From positions 1 to 64,000 of the forward strand of contig NZ_FNYJ01000001.1 in assembly GCF_900108875.1 (NCBI RefSeq): DNA of 64,000 bases. The letters are read 5' to 3'. The translations under genes and the position numbers were made by a program. Shown in pieces: positions 1 to 9,201 of the stretch. The stretch comes from Pseudomonas sp. NFR16. GTDB lineage: Bacteria; Pseudomonadota; Gammaproteobacteria; Pseudomonadales; Pseudomonadaceae. Under the pieces are notes generated by a model. It saw only the letters and a list, made by a program, of their open reading frames with translations. It was not told the DNA's origin and did no database searches. How positions within the stretch are numbered: position 1 is the first letter of the stretch; each line of letters starts with the position of its first letter.

Positions 1-27
1 TGTGGGAGCGTGGCTTGTCCCGCGATC
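1..27. repeat. REP-like repeat fragment
   Basis: The first bases resemble the head of Pseudomonas REP elements, in which a GTGGGAGC start is followed by a short G/C-rich inverted repeat (TGGCTTGTCCCGCGA here). Only one arm is certain because the window begins here. The rest of 28-409, upstream of the HAD gene, shows G/C-rich sequence with a short imperfect inverted repeat around 58-85 and no convincing gene. Recognition is by eye against the known REP consensus. Confidence 0.5.
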
Positions 28-409
28 GGCGACGCAGTCGTCGTGATTCCGGTGGCTGCGGTGGTTCTGAAAAACCGCGTTCGTCGCTTCGCGCCGCTTG
101 CTCGCCAGCGCCTGCTGGCTGATGTGGGCGAGCGCCGAGAAAGATCGAACGCCTGATGACGTGCGCACTCGAAACAGGGCAGATGGTTTGATTGTCGCCC
201 GACTGTTCTGACTTGCCGGCCCCGATGCGGGTCGAGATGCTGCCTGACCAGGCCCGAACGCATTTTCAAGCACGTTACCCGCAGGTCACTTGGCTGCGAA
301 TGTCGAGCGACAAAACCCGGACCTGCACATTCCTGACAGCCATGCCTGGCCAGGTACCCCTTATTTTTTGGCCCGTGTCCGACGGTCGATCGAAGCAGAA
401 GAGAATCCC

Positions 410-1084
410 ATGCGCCCCCAGACCTCGTTCATTTTTGACCTGGACGGCACGCTGACAGACAGCGTTTATCAGAACGTAGCGGCCTGGAAAGAGGCGCTCG
501 ACGCCGAAGACATTCCGCTGGCGATGTGGCGAATCCACAGGAAGATCGGCATGAGCGGCGGGTTGATGCTCAAGTCGCTTTCTCGTGAGACGGGGCTGGA
601 CATCAGTGAAGATCAGGCCCAGCGCCTCAGTGACAGACACGCTGAAGCCTACGAGCGGCTGCAAGGCCAGATCATCGCGCTGCCGGGCGCCAAAGCGTTG
701 CTCCAGTCGCTGAGCAAAGACAAGCTGAAGTGGTGCATCGCCACCAGCGGCGGCATGGACACCGCGAAAATCAACCTAAAGGCGCTGGGTCTTGAGATCG
801 GCGATGTCGACCTGATCACCCGCGACGATGTGAACTACGGCAAGCCCGATCCGGACCTGTTCCTGGCGGCGGCGAAGCGCATGAACGTGGACATTGAAGA
901 GTGCCTGGTCATCGGCGATGCGATCTGGGACATGCTTGCCGCCAGACGTTGCAAGGCAACCGGCATCGGCTTGCTCTCCGGCGGTTACGATATCGGCGAG
1001 CTTGAGCGGGCAGGGGCGTTGCGCGTGTATGAAGATCCGCAGGACTTGCTGGACCATCTGGACGAGATCGCGTCTCGCCCCTGA
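410..1084 (+). CDS. HAD-superfamily phosphatase
   Basis: A 224-residue haloacid-dehalogenase-fold hydrolase. The nucleophile motif FDLDGTLTD sits at residues 9-17 (D10 and D12 catalytic). A later DDVNYGKPDPDLF stretch gives the motif III lysine, and VIGDAIWDM the acidic motif IV. Between motifs I and II lies a helical cap typical of phosphoglycolate phosphatase or beta-phosphoglucomutase-like enzymes, so it probably removes phosphate from a small sugar or glycolate phosphate in the cytoplasm. The ATG at 410 is preferred over upstream in-frame codons because the family starts a few residues before the DxD motif and a purine-rich AGAAGAGA precedes it. It stands alone; the exact substrate cannot be read from sequence. 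Confidence 0.85.
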   Translation: MRPQTSFIFDLDGTLTDSVYQNVAAWKEALDAEDIPLAMWRIHRKIGMSGGLMLKSLSRETGLDISEDQAQRLSDRHAEAYERLQGQIIALPGAKALLQSLSKDKLKWCIATSGGMDTAKINLKALGLEIGDVDLITRDDVNYGKPDPDLFLAAAKRMNVDIEECLVIGDAIWDMLAARRCKATGIGLLSGGYDIGELERAGALRVYEDPQDLLDHLDEIASRP

Positions 1085-1130
1085 TGACCACGTGCTGGAT
1101 AAATGCCAGCGCCCCGGCCCGTCGACGGTG

Positions 1131-1289
1131 TCAGCCTTCGGTTGAGTCGGCCGGGCCTTGACCGGCCTCTTCGGCGAGCCTGGCCCGATCGGCCTTGCTG
1201 ATGTATTTGGGCTTGCGCGGCGCCAGTTTGGCGTTGGCCTTTTTGGCGTGCGCTTCCAGCAGTTGCTTAATCTTCTTGCGGCGATTCAT
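1131..1289 (-). CDS. DUF2986 small basic protein
   Basis: A 52-residue reading frame encoding a very basic N-terminal half (MNRRKKIKQLL, then Lys-rich AKKANAKL) followed by KPKYISKADRARLAEE, which is the recognisable DUF2986 pattern found in many gammaproteobacteria. The C-terminus is acidic and variable. It lies between the HAD gene and the chemoreceptor in its own transcription unit. Function is unknown; the composition would suit nucleic acid or ribosome contact, but that is inference. Confidence 0.75.
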   Translation of the reverse strand: MNRRKKIKQLLEAHAKKANAKLAPRKPKYISKADRARLAEEAGQGPADSTEG

Positions 1290-1350
1290 GGCATGTTCCC
1301 GACTTGGCAGGAGGCGATGATATCAGCTGGCGCGCAGCCTCGAAAAACGC

Positions 1351-2970
1351 CTACAACGTGAATCGACTGGTCATGGTCTTGAGTTGCGATGCCAGCGTGG
1401 ACAGATCATGGCTTGCCACGCTGGTCTGCTCGGCGCCCTTGGACGTCTGCTGCGACAGGTCGCGGATGCGCACCAGGTTGCGATCAACCTCACGAGCCAC
1501 TTGCGCTTGTTGCTCGGCGGCGGTGGCGATGACGATATTGCGCTCATTGATGATGCCCACGGCGATGGTGATCTGATTCAGCGCTTCATCGGTACGGCCG
1601 GCGCGCTGCAGGGTGTCGGTGGTCTGCTCGGCGCTGGATTGCATGGCGTCGACGGTCTCACGGGTCGATTGCTCGACCTTGCCGATCAGTGCTTCGATTT
1701 CGCGGGTCGACTGTCCTGTGCGATGGGCCAGAGCGCGAACCTCGTCGGCGACCACGGCGAACCCTCGGCCAGCGTCGCCCGCCCTCGCGGCTTCGATAGC
1801 AGCGTTGAGCGCCAGCAGGTTGGTCTGCTCGGCGACCGAGCGAATCACGTCCAGCACCTGGCTGATTTCAACCGTCTGCAGGGCCAGGCTCTGGACGCGT
1901 TCGGAGGTGGTGTTGACACGGGTCACCACCGTGTTCAGGGATTCGATGGTCTCGCTCAGTTCATTCTGGCCCTGCTGTGCCGTCTGCGAGGAGGCCTTCG
2001 ATTCGTTGGATGTCGAGACCGCGTTGCGCGCCACTTCGTCGATTGCTGCGCTCATCTGGTTGAACGCCGCTGCGGCCTGATCGATTTCCTGATTCTGCTG
2101 GCGCAGACCTTCGCTGCTTTGCGCCATCACCTGACTCATTTCCTCGGCGGCGCTGGAAAGCTGCTCAGTGGACTGGGTGATTTCGCCGATCGTGCTGCGA
2201 AGGTTGTTGCGCATCACGCTCAGAGACTGCAGCAGTTGCGCCGGCTCGTCGGAACCGCTGCTGTCGATTTCGCCGCTCAAATCATTCGCCGCGATTCGCC
2301 GAGAGGTCGCCAGCGCGACACCTAGTGGCCGGTTGATGCTCAGGCTGAAGCGCCAGCTCAGCACGAGCGAGGCAGCCACCGCCAGCCCGATCGCAATCAG
2401 CGCCACCAGCCGCGCCTGGCTGTAGGCTTGTGCGGCCTCCAGTGCGGCGTCGTGGGCGTGCTCGCGTTCAAGCCGGTTCAGCAGTTCCGTCTGTTCATTG
2501 AAGGTGGTCCCGAACGCTGCCATTGAGCGAAGCTGCGCCGCTGCGTCATCCGGGCGACCGGCCTCCATCATGCTCAGCTCTTGGGCCACGCCGCTTTTGT
2601 AACCTTCATAGGCCTGGGACAGCTTGCCCAGCGCCTCTTGCTTGGCGGGGGTATCGGCGCTGTCGCGGTAGGCGGCGAGATTCTGGTCGATCAGCTTCTC
2701 CAGGCCGGCGATGGTGTTGGCCGCGGCAAGATAATCGGCCTTGGAGGTGAAGGTGTGTGACTGATAGGCCGTGATGCGCAAGCGCGAAACGTTGACCCCC
2801 AGCTCATTGCTCAGGTTGATGGCCGGAATGGAACGGGTTTCCATCTCTGTCACGGCCTGACGGATCGTGCTCATCTGGGCCACGCAGAACAGGCCAAGGG
2901 CGACGAGCATCAAAATGATTGCGATGAAGCACAGGAGGGTCCGTGCCTGGATTTTCAGTTTTCTCAGCAT
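1351..2970 (-). CDS. Methyl-accepting chemotaxis protein
   Basis: A 539-residue transmembrane chemoreceptor. Residues about 11-32 form the first membrane helix. The periplasmic part to about 187 looks like a four-helix-bundle sensor (many Ala/Glu heptads, no PAS or Cache signature). A second membrane helix lies near 188-208, then a HAMP segment ([20 protein letters not shown]) and a long cytoplasmic coiled coil. The conserved hairpin tip [20 protein letters not shown] followed by [15 protein letters not shown] contacts CheA and CheW. It would tune flagellar motility to an extracellular ligand that is not deducible. No CheB/CheR-binding pentapeptide is seen at the C-terminus (ends SRFTL). No che genes are adjacent, so it is an orphan receptor feeding the main cluster. 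Confidence 0.93.
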   Translation of the reverse strand: MLRKLKIQARTLLCFIAIILMLVALGLFCVAQMSTIRQAVTEMETRSIPAINLSNELGVNVSRLRITAYQSHTFTSKADYLAAANTIAGLEKLIDQNLAAYRDSADTPAKQEALGKLSQAYEGYKSGVAQELSMMEAGRPDDAAAQLRSMAAFGTTFNEQTELLNRLEREHAHDAALEAAQAYSQARLVALIAIGLAVAASLVLSWRFSLSINRPLGVALATSRRIAANDLSGEIDSSGSDEPAQLLQSLSVMRNNLRSTIGEITQSTEQLSSAAEEMSQVMAQSSEGLRQQNQEIDQAAAAFNQMSAAIDEVARNAVSTSNESKASSQTAQQGQNELSETIESLNTVVTRVNTTSERVQSLALQTVEISQVLDVIRSVAEQTNLLALNAAIEAARAGDAGRGFAVVADEVRALAHRTGQSTREIEALIGKVEQSTRETVDAMQSSAEQTTDTLQRAGRTDEALNQITIAVGIINERNIVIATAAEQQAQVAREVDRNLVRIRDLSQQTSKGAEQTSVASHDLSTLASQLKTMTSRFTL

Positions 2971-3281
2971 TGGGGCATTCTCGCCAGCAGGCGTTACGGT
3001 GACACGCCCGAGAGGGCCCGCGGGTGGCGACCATCCATTGCATCTCGGAAGCGGAGTTGTACGGGAAATATTTTCTGTACAAGATTTGTAGAGCTTCGAG
3101 GCAAAGATGGCAGGTTGGTTCAGGGCTGTTGAGCAAAATGCGGCAAATGGCCATCAGTTGTCGCAGACACGTATCCCGATGTCGCATCTGGATTATTTTT
3201 TGTGCTGGGTGCTTCAGTTCGGCGGGTTTGCCTCAAGAGACTGCCTTGAAGCAAAGCCGTGCAAGGTCCGTGAAGAGTGAA
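2971..3281. other. Intergenic region, no gene seen
   Basis: About 310 bases upstream of the chemoreceptor and downstream of the glyoxalase-fold gene. Open frames here are shadows without family features. It must hold the chemoreceptor promoter. The part at 3050-3090 is A/T-richer than its surroundings and is the likeliest site, but no clean -35/-10 pair was identified. Confidence 0.4.
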
Positions 3282-3812
3282 TCAGCTCTGGCAGAACCGG
3301 ATCCGGTTACCGAAAGGATCGTAGACCTCAAGCACTCGTCCCCAGCCCTGCTGAACGATGTCCGGACGGCCGTATCCGTAGCGCCGGGCCTGCAGCTCGT
3401 CGCGCAAGCGCTCGATATTACGCACCGGTACGAAGATCGTCGCACCGGGGCTCGCATCGCCATGATGCTCGGAAAGATGCAGGTTCAGATCGCCCCGGCT
3501 TATCCCCAGATAAAGTGGCATGCCGGCTTCGAAGCGATGCTCGAATTCGACGCTGAAACCGAGAAAATCCAGGTAGAACTCCCGTGCCTTGGCTTCATCG
3601 AACATGCGCAGTCTCGGGATGGTTTTCTCGAACGTGATGGCGTCGGTTGCATCGCCGCCAGGGAGCATCGCCGATGCGGTGTTCCAGTCCTTGTAGCCCA
3701 GTTGATGCGCCACCGTTTCCAGCGCAGCCGCGGGAGTGAGCGTCTTGTCGCGCGCCGCCAGCGAGGCGCGCAACCCTTTGGCCATCTGTTTGGCCTGTTC
3801 GATCGATACCAT
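3282..3812 (-). CDS. Glyoxalase/bleomycin-resistance-fold protein
   Basis: A 176-residue protein with two parts. Residues 1-50 form a small helical domain (SIEQAKQMAKGLRASLA, then ETVAHQLGYKDWNTASAML) found at the N-terminus of a known subset of glyoxalase-superfamily proteins. The rest is a VOC domain (LRMFDEAKAREFYLDFLGF, LHLSEHHGDASPGA, VYDPFGNRIRF). VOC proteins isomerise, cleave or simply bind small electrophiles or antibiotics; the substrate is not evident. The start at 3812 is chosen over 3830 because AGGGAG lies six bases upstream. The gene stands alone and its product is cytoplasmic. Confidence 0.85.
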   Translation of the reverse strand: MVSIEQAKQMAKGLRASLAARDKTLTPAAALETVAHQLGYKDWNTASAMLPGGDATDAITFEKTIPRLRMFDEAKAREFYLDFLGFSVEFEHRFEAGMPLYLGISRGDLNLHLSEHHGDASPGATIFVPVRNIERLRDELQARRYGYGRPDIVQQGWGRVLEVYDPFGNRIRFCQS

Positions 3813-4029
3813 CGTAGCTCCCTGGGTCAAGGCATGTGGGTGCTCGCGTTGCCAGACCTCGACTCTTGAGAGATGCGACAGGAATGGGGAAGAACAATGC
3901 TTTCACCTTAGCGTACGCAGCGAGCGGCGGGCAGCATCGGCCCGTTGTGATGATACACAAAGGGAATCGGGCCGGTGCGCTTCCTGTTTGCTTAATGGTT
4001 ACTGCCTGGCTCAAGGGATGTCGGGCGCC

Positions 4030-5229
4030 TTATGCGATGCCGTCGTCGGGCCGTAACGAGGGTGCAGCGGATGCCTCTCGCCCCGCGAGCCAGGCGAGGG
4101 CTGCTGCAAGCAACAGTACCGACGCGCTCGCTTCGAATGTCGCGCGATATCCGCTCAGGTCATAAGCGATGCCTCCGATGATCGCCCCTGCCGAGATCGC
4201 CAGCTGGACGATCGCCACCAGCAATCCGCCGCCTGCATCGGTGTCGTCAGGCAGCATGCGCGCCAGCCAGGTCCACCAACCCACGGGAGCAGCGGTGGCC
4301 ACCAGTCCCCAGAGCGCCAGCAATATCGAGGTCAACGCGGGCGAAGAACCGAGGGTAATCAGTGCCAGAGCGATGGTCGCCATCAGCAGGGGAATCACTG
4401 TGAGCGTGCGATAGAGGTTCTCGCCCAGAAAACGCTCGATCAGGAAGGTCCCGATGAATCCCGCAATGCCCAGCCCCAGCAAGATCAGCGAAAGCGCCGA
4501 AACGCCGACCCCGGTCACTGTTTCAAGAAAAGGCCGCAGGTAGGTGAATAGCATGAATTGCCCCATGAAAAACACACTGACGGCGACCATGCCCAACGCG
4601 ACAGGCTTTCTCTTCAGCAACCGCAAGGCGTTGCGGCTGTTCGGGCTGTGTTCATCGTTGAAGGACGGCAGGCTTGACCACAACCAGAGTGCCGCGAGGG
4701 CTGCAACCGGCACCACGCAGAAGAAAGCGCCACGCCAGCCAATCAGCGATCCGAGGAAACTGCCCATTGGCGCTGCTATGACAGTTGCCAGCGCGTTACC
4801 GCCGTTGACGATTGCCAGCGCGCGGGGTATCTGAGCAGGTGCTACCAGGCGTATAGCAGTGGCCGCTGACAGAGACCAGAACCCGCCGATCGCGACGCCG
4901 ATCAGGGCGCGGCCGAGCATGAACGAGAAATACCCCGGCGCGAACGCCACCACCGTGCCGGAAGCCATCATCAATACGGCAAGGCATAGCAACAGGTGCT
5001 TGCGTTCCACGCGTGCCGCGATGGCGGCGATGAGCAGGCTGGTGATCAAGGCAAATGCGCCGGAGACAGAGATGCCCTGGCCCGCTTGCCCTTCGGTGAC
5101 GTGCAGGTCCTGTGCGATCGGGGTCAACAGGCTGACCGGCATGAATTCGGATGCCACGAGGGCAAAGGCGGCCAGCGACATGGCCAGCACGGCGCCCCAG
5201 TGGTGTGTTTCGGTCGAGCGGGAAGTCAT
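4030..5229 (-). CDS. MFS efflux transporter, NepI-like
   Basis: A 399-residue major facilitator protein with about twelve hydrophobic segments. The first helix and loop, EFMPVSLLTPIAQDLHVTEG, and the later GGFWSLSAATAIRLV and APMGSFLGSLIGWR closely match E. coli NepI, the purine ribonucleoside exporter, as recalled from the family. It would sit in the inner membrane and expel a small solute using the proton gradient. It is divergent from an AraC regulator, with about 230 bases between them, which suggests shared control. The alternative is a general drug or sugar exporter of the same DHA1 subfamily; the nucleoside substrate is inferred from similarity only. Confidence 0.85.
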   Translation of the reverse strand: MTSRSTETHHWGAVLAMSLAAFALVASEFMPVSLLTPIAQDLHVTEGQAGQGISVSGAFALITSLLIAAIAARVERKHLLLCLAVLMMASGTVVAFAPGYFSFMLGRALIGVAIGGFWSLSAATAIRLVAPAQIPRALAIVNGGNALATVIAAPMGSFLGSLIGWRGAFFCVVPVAALAALWLWSSLPSFNDEHSPNSRNALRLLKRKPVALGMVAVSVFFMGQFMLFTYLRPFLETVTGVGVSALSLILLGLGIAGFIGTFLIERFLGENLYRTLTVIPLLMATIALALITLGSSPALTSILLALWGLVATAAPVGWWTWLARMLPDDTDAGGGLLVAIVQLAISAGAIIGGIAYDLSGYRATFEASASVLLLAAALAWLAGREASAAPSLRPDDGIA

Positions 5230-5463
5230 GAAAAAATCCTGTGCAGCGGTAGGTGAGGCAGCGGCATTCGCACGCCAAAGGCGATGCCGATATTCAAGGC
5301 ACCGGTCGGTTGCGCTGCCCCGATCGCCTCATTGTCCCGGCGCCTCCTGCGGCCTCGTAGCGCAATCCTCTTGAATACTTGCCCAATCCTCTGACCTTGC
5401 AGGGCCATGGATAGGAATCGGCTCGCGCGAGAGCTAGAGTGGGTTCATCAGGAGCTTGTAACC

Positions 5464-6384
5464 ATGACCAATGCCCGTTCTGGCCGGCCGCCAAATCTCG
5501 CGTCGATCATCGACCGACATGTGCGTCAGTCAGGTGATTTCGCCACGCCCATTGCGGGTCTTTCGCTGTTCCGCCGCGATCGACCCGTGCCGCCGTCGGT
5601 CTGCATGATCGAGCCAAGCATGGTGCTGGTTGCTCGCGGCGAGAAACGCCTGTGGGTGGGTGGCGAGGGCTACTGCTATGACCCGTCGCGTTTCATGGTG
5701 AGCTCCCTGGACCTGCCGGCCAATTCCGAGGTGCTCACCGCCAGCGTGCATGAGCCTTGCGTGGGGCTGGTGCTCAAACTGGACGTTTCGATGCTGGCTG
5801 AAGTGATCGCCACCGGCGGCCTTGCCGTATCGCGCGACCGGCCTGCCGGGCAGGGCGTCGGTATCGGCACTATGAGCGCAGCGCTACTGGACGCGATTTT
5901 CCGCCTGCTTGCGCTGCTCGACGAGCCCGTTGCGATTTCAACGCTCGCGCCGCTGGTGTTACGTGAGGTTCATTACCGCTTGCTGCACAGCGATCAGGCG
6001 CCGCGGCTGCGGCAGATCATGGCGATCGACGGCCAGGGCTATCGCATCGCCAGGGCCATCGACTGGCTGAAAATCAACTTTGCCGCGCCACTGCGCATCG
6101 ACGAGCTGGCCTCCCGGGTGCAGATGAGCGCGCCGACGTTTCATCATCACTTCCGCCAGCTCACCGCGATGAGCCCTTTGCAGTACCAGAAATGGCTGCG
6201 TCTGAACGAGGCACGAAGGCTGATGCTGAGCGAGCAACTGGATGTATCGCGTGCGGCATTCGCCGTGGGTTATGAAAGCCCATCACAGTTCAGTCGCGAG
6301 TATGGCCGGCTCTTCGGCACAGCGCCCAGGCGTGACATCGAACAATTGCGTAATGGGACCATCGAGGCGATCGCGCCAGGATAA
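5464..6384 (+). CDS. AraC-family transcriptional regulator
   Basis: A 306-residue regulator. The N-terminal two thirds is the ligand-binding cupin-like domain of the AraC_N type (SLFRRDRPVPPSVCMIEPSM, then YCYDPSRFMVSSLDLPA). The C-terminal 100 residues carry two helix-turn-helix motifs, the second around MTAMSPLQYQKWLRLNEAR and AAFAVGYESPSQFSREYGR. The start at 5464 is taken because AGGAG lies nine bases upstream; an in-frame ATG at 5407 has no such site. It is divergent from the NepI-like exporter and 86 bases upstream of the molybdenum-enzyme genes, so it may control either. The ligand is unknown. Confidence 0.9.
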   Translation: MTNARSGRPPNLASIIDRHVRQSGDFATPIAGLSLFRRDRPVPPSVCMIEPSMVLVARGEKRLWVGGEGYCYDPSRFMVSSLDLPANSEVLTASVHEPCVGLVLKLDVSMLAEVIATGGLAVSRDRPAGQGVGIGTMSAALLDAIFRLLALLDEPVAISTLAPLVLREVHYRLLHSDQAPRLRQIMAIDGQGYRIARAIDWLKINFAAPLRIDELASRVQMSAPTFHHHFRQLTAMSPLQYQKWLRLNEARRLMLSEQLDVSRAAFAVGYESPSQFSREYGRLFGTAPRRDIEQLRNGTIEAIAPG

Positions 6385-6470
6385 ATGCACCTTGAGACAC
6401 CGGCGGTACGTCGCATGGCCGCCCGGAAAAACTAGAAAAAGCACATCAACCGATGATCAGCGGGTGAGCC

Positions 6471-6935
6471 ATGGAACTACGAATCAACCAGAAAACTTAC
6501 CAGGTCGACGCCGACGCAGACACGCCCTTGCTGTGGGTGATCCGCGATGACCTGGGCATGACCGGCACCAAATATGGTTGCGGGCTGGCGCAGTGCGGCG
6601 CGTGTTCCGTGCTGGTGGATGGCAATGTCGTGCGCTCGTGTGTCACGCCGGTGGCCGGTGTGGTCGGACGCGAAGTCACCACCATTGAAGCCATCGAGTC
6701 CGACGAGGTCGGCAAACGCGTGGTGGCCACCTGGGTCGAGCATCAGGTCGCTCAATGCGGCTACTGCCAGTCCGGGCAGGTGATGGCGGCGACCGCGTTG
6801 CTCAAGCACACGCCGCAACCCAGCGCTGCCGAGATCGATGCGGCGATGATCAATCTGTGCCGCTGCGGCACGTACAACGCCATTCACGCCGCTGTGCATG
6901 ACCTTGCCGGTCACAGTGCGAAGGGGGATGCCTGA
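6471..6935 (+). CDS. 2Fe-2S subunit, isoquinoline oxidoreductase type
   Basis: A 154-residue small subunit of a molybdenum hydroxylase. The N-terminal plant-type ferredoxin domain binds one 2Fe-2S cluster (CGLAQCGACSVLVDG plus a later Cys in VRSCV). The C-terminal helical domain binds the second (QCGYCQSGQ and NLCRCGTY). These pass electrons from the molybdenum site of the neighbouring large subunit. The length fits IorA-like subunits, which pair with a single large subunit and lack the separate FAD subunit. Its stop overlaps the start of the next gene by one base (TGATG), indicating translational coupling. It has no export signal of its own and would be carried out bound to its Tat-tagged partner. 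Confidence 0.93.
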   Translation: MELRINQKTYQVDADADTPLLWVIRDDLGMTGTKYGCGLAQCGACSVLVDGNVVRSCVTPVAGVVGREVTTIEAIESDEVGKRVVATWVEHQVAQCGYCQSGQVMAATALLKHTPQPSAAEIDAAMINLCRCGTYNAIHAAVHDLAGHSAKGDA

Positions 6936-9184
6936 TGAATGCGCCACTGGACTCTATCGAGCAGCTCATCGGCCAGAACCTCAATGATCCGGTCAACCTG
7001 TCCCGTCGTCGTTTCCTCAAGGGCAGCGCCGTGGGCGCGCTGGTGCTGGGCTTCGGTTTACCGCTGGGCGCCACCCGGGTGCAAGCGGCCGCGGCGGCAC
7101 CCGCCGAGCGCGGAACGCAGGTGCCTGCCTTCCTTGAAATTCGTCCGGACAACACCGTGCGCCTGCTGTCGCCTTTCATCGAAGGCGGACAGGGCACCTT
7201 CACGGCGATGGCGCAGATTGTCGGTGAAGAGCTCGACGCCGATCCCGCCACCTTCCTCGTTGAATGCGCGCCGCCGGGCGACGCCTATTACGTGATGGAG
7301 AACGGAATGCGCATCACCGGCGGCAGCATGTCGGTGCGGATGAGTTACCCGACCATGCGCCGGCTGGGCGCCCTGGCCCGGGCGATGCTGCTGCAGGCCG
7401 GCGCCCAGGCGCTGAATGTGCCGGTCAGTGAACTCACCACCGAACCGGGCAAGGTGGTGCATGCCGCCTCCGGCCGTTCCATTGCCTACGGCGAGTTGTC
7501 GGAACGGGCGATGGATCTGCCGGTGCCTGATCCGGCCAGCGTGCAATTGCGCGATCCCTCCCGCTTTCGCTGGATCGGCAAACCGGTCAAGCGTCTGGAC
7601 GCCTACGACAAGTCCACCGGCAAGGCGCTGTACAGCATCGATCTGAAGGTCGACGGCATGCTGCATGCCGCCGTGCAACATGCGCCGCGCCTGGGCATGA
7701 CGGTGGGAAGTCTGCGCAACGAAGAGCAGGTCAAAGCCATGAAGGGCGTGCATTCGGTGCATCGTCTGCCCGGCGCCGTTGCCGTGGTGGCCGAGCGCTG
7801 GTGGCATGCCAAGCGCGCCGTGGAAGCGGTGCAGGTTGACTGGCTGGAGGCTGCTGCCGATTCGACAGTGCGCGCCATGCCCGCGGACTTTTCCACCGAA
7901 GAGTACTTCAAGCGTCTGGCCGCGGAAAAAGGCCCTGCCCGTGACGATGAAAACGGAGGTGATGTCGCCGCGGCGCTGGCCAACGCCAAAACCCGCATCG
8001 AAGCCACGTACCACAACCAATATCTGCATCACGCCCAACTGGAGCCGCCGTCGGCCCTTGCACGCTTTGACGCCAACGGTTCGCTGGAAATCTGGCTGCC
8101 CAATCAGGCGCCGGAAATGTACCGTGCCGACATCGCCAAACGCACCGGTCTGGACCCTTCGCAAATCACGCTGCACTCGCCGCTGTTGGGCGGGTTCTTC
8201 GGTCGGCATTTCCTCTATGACTCCGCCAATCCTTATCCTCAGGCCATCGCTCTGGCCAAGGCGGTCGGGCGCCCGGTCAAGCTGATCTGGAGCCGTGAGG
8301 AAGAGTTCCTGCGCGACGTGCTTCGTCCGGTCGCTGCGGTGAATTTTCGCGGCGCGCTGGACAACGACGGCTGGCCGGTCGCGATCGAGGCGGTCAGTGC
8401 CACGGAAGGACCGACCGAGTCTCTGGCGGGCAAGCAAGGCGATAAGATCGACCCGACTGCGCTGGAGGGCCTGGCCGGCAAGTCATACGCCATTGCCAAC
8501 AAGCGCATCGCCCAGATTTACGTCAAGGGTCCGGTGCCACTGGGCTACTGGCGCTCGGTGGGCAACTCGTTGAATGACTTCTTCTACGAAGCCTTTCTCG
8601 ATGAACTCGCCGACAAAGGCGGCAAGGACCCGTTCGAATTGCGCCTGCACTTGCTGCGCGACAACAAGCGTCTGACGACCTTGCTCAACGCGGTGGGCGA
8701 CTTGTCGGGGGGCTGGAAGCGCGGGCCGTTTACCGCCGAAGACGGCAGCAAACGGGCGCGCGGAGTGGCCATGGCATCGCCGTTCGGCACCCAGACCGCG
8801 GTCATTGCCGAAGTGTCGATCGAGCAGGGCCAGGTCAAGGTGCATGACATCTGGCAAGCCATCGATCCGGGCAGCATCGTCAATCCGGCCATCGTCGAGG
8901 CGCAGGTCGCCGGCGCCGTGTCCCTTGGCCTGTCGCAGGTGCTGCTGGAAGAGGCGGTGTACATCGACGGCAAACCGCGCGCGCGCAACTACGACTTGTA
9001 TCCGATTCTGCCGCCTTCGCGGATGGCGCGGGTGCATGTGCGGATTGTCGAGAGCGGGGAAAAGATGGGCGGCATCGGTGAACCGCCGTTGCCAGCGGTG
9101 GCACCGGCGGTCGCCAACGCCGTTGCGGCACTGACCGGGCAGCGGATTCGCAGCATGCCTTTGAGCCGATACACCTTTACCTGA
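6935..9184 (+). CDS. Molybdopterin-binding subunit, aldehyde/isoquinoline oxidoreductase
   Basis: A 749-residue catalytic subunit of the xanthine oxidase superfamily, IorB-like. A Tat signal (SRRRFLKGSA at about residues 23-32, then a hydrophobic run ending near AQA-like residues) marks export of the folded enzyme to the periplasm. The body holds two molybdopterin-binding domains; GEELDAD, GGFFGRHFLYD and GEPPLPAVAPAVANA are typical of the IorB/CoxL lineage, the last containing the active-site Glu region (GGIGEPPLPAV). It would oxidise an aldehyde or N-heterocycle with water as oxygen donor. With the downstream cytochrome c and XdhC it forms a complete periplasmic dehydrogenase set; aldehyde is the more usual substrate for this gene order. 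Confidence 0.93.
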   Translation: MNAPLDSIEQLIGQNLNDPVNLSRRRFLKGSAVGALVLGFGLPLGATRVQAAAAAPAERGTQVPAFLEIRPDNTVRLLSPFIEGGQGTFTAMAQIVGEELDADPATFLVECAPPGDAYYVMENGMRITGGSMSVRMSYPTMRRLGALARAMLLQAGAQALNVPVSELTTEPGKVVHAASGRSIAYGELSERAMDLPVPDPASVQLRDPSRFRWIGKPVKRLDAYDKSTGKALYSIDLKVDGMLHAAVQHAPRLGMTVGSLRNEEQVKAMKGVHSVHRLPGAVAVVAERWWHAKRAVEAVQVDWLEAAADSTVRAMPADFSTEEYFKRLAAEKGPARDDENGGDVAAALANAKTRIEATYHNQYLHHAQLEPPSALARFDANGSLEIWLPNQAPEMYRADIAKRTGLDPSQITLHSPLLGGFFGRHFLYDSANPYPQAIALAKAVGRPVKLIWSREEEFLRDVLRPVAAVNFRGALDNDGWPVAIEAVSATEGPTESLAGKQGDKIDPTALEGLAGKSYAIANKRIAQIYVKGPVPLGYWRSVGNSLNDFFYEAFLDELADKGGKDPFELRLHLLRDNKRLTTLLNAVGDLSGGWKRGPFTAEDGSKRARGVAMASPFGTQTAVIAEVSIEQGQVKVHDIWQAIDPGSIVNPAIVEAQVAGAVSLGLSQVLLEEAVYIDGKPRARNYDLYPILPPSRMARVHVRIVESGEKMGGIGEPPLPAVAPAVANAVAALTGQRIRSMPLSRYTFT

Positions 9185-9201
9185 CCTGCGCCGGAGTACT
9201 C

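Noticed and set aside
1384..2325. A 313-codon plus-strand frame
   Set aside because: Antisense to the chemoreceptor signalling domain, with no recognisable protein features.
7058..8437. A 459-codon minus-strand frame
   Set aside because: Shadow of the molybdopterin-subunit gene; no family features or ribosome site.
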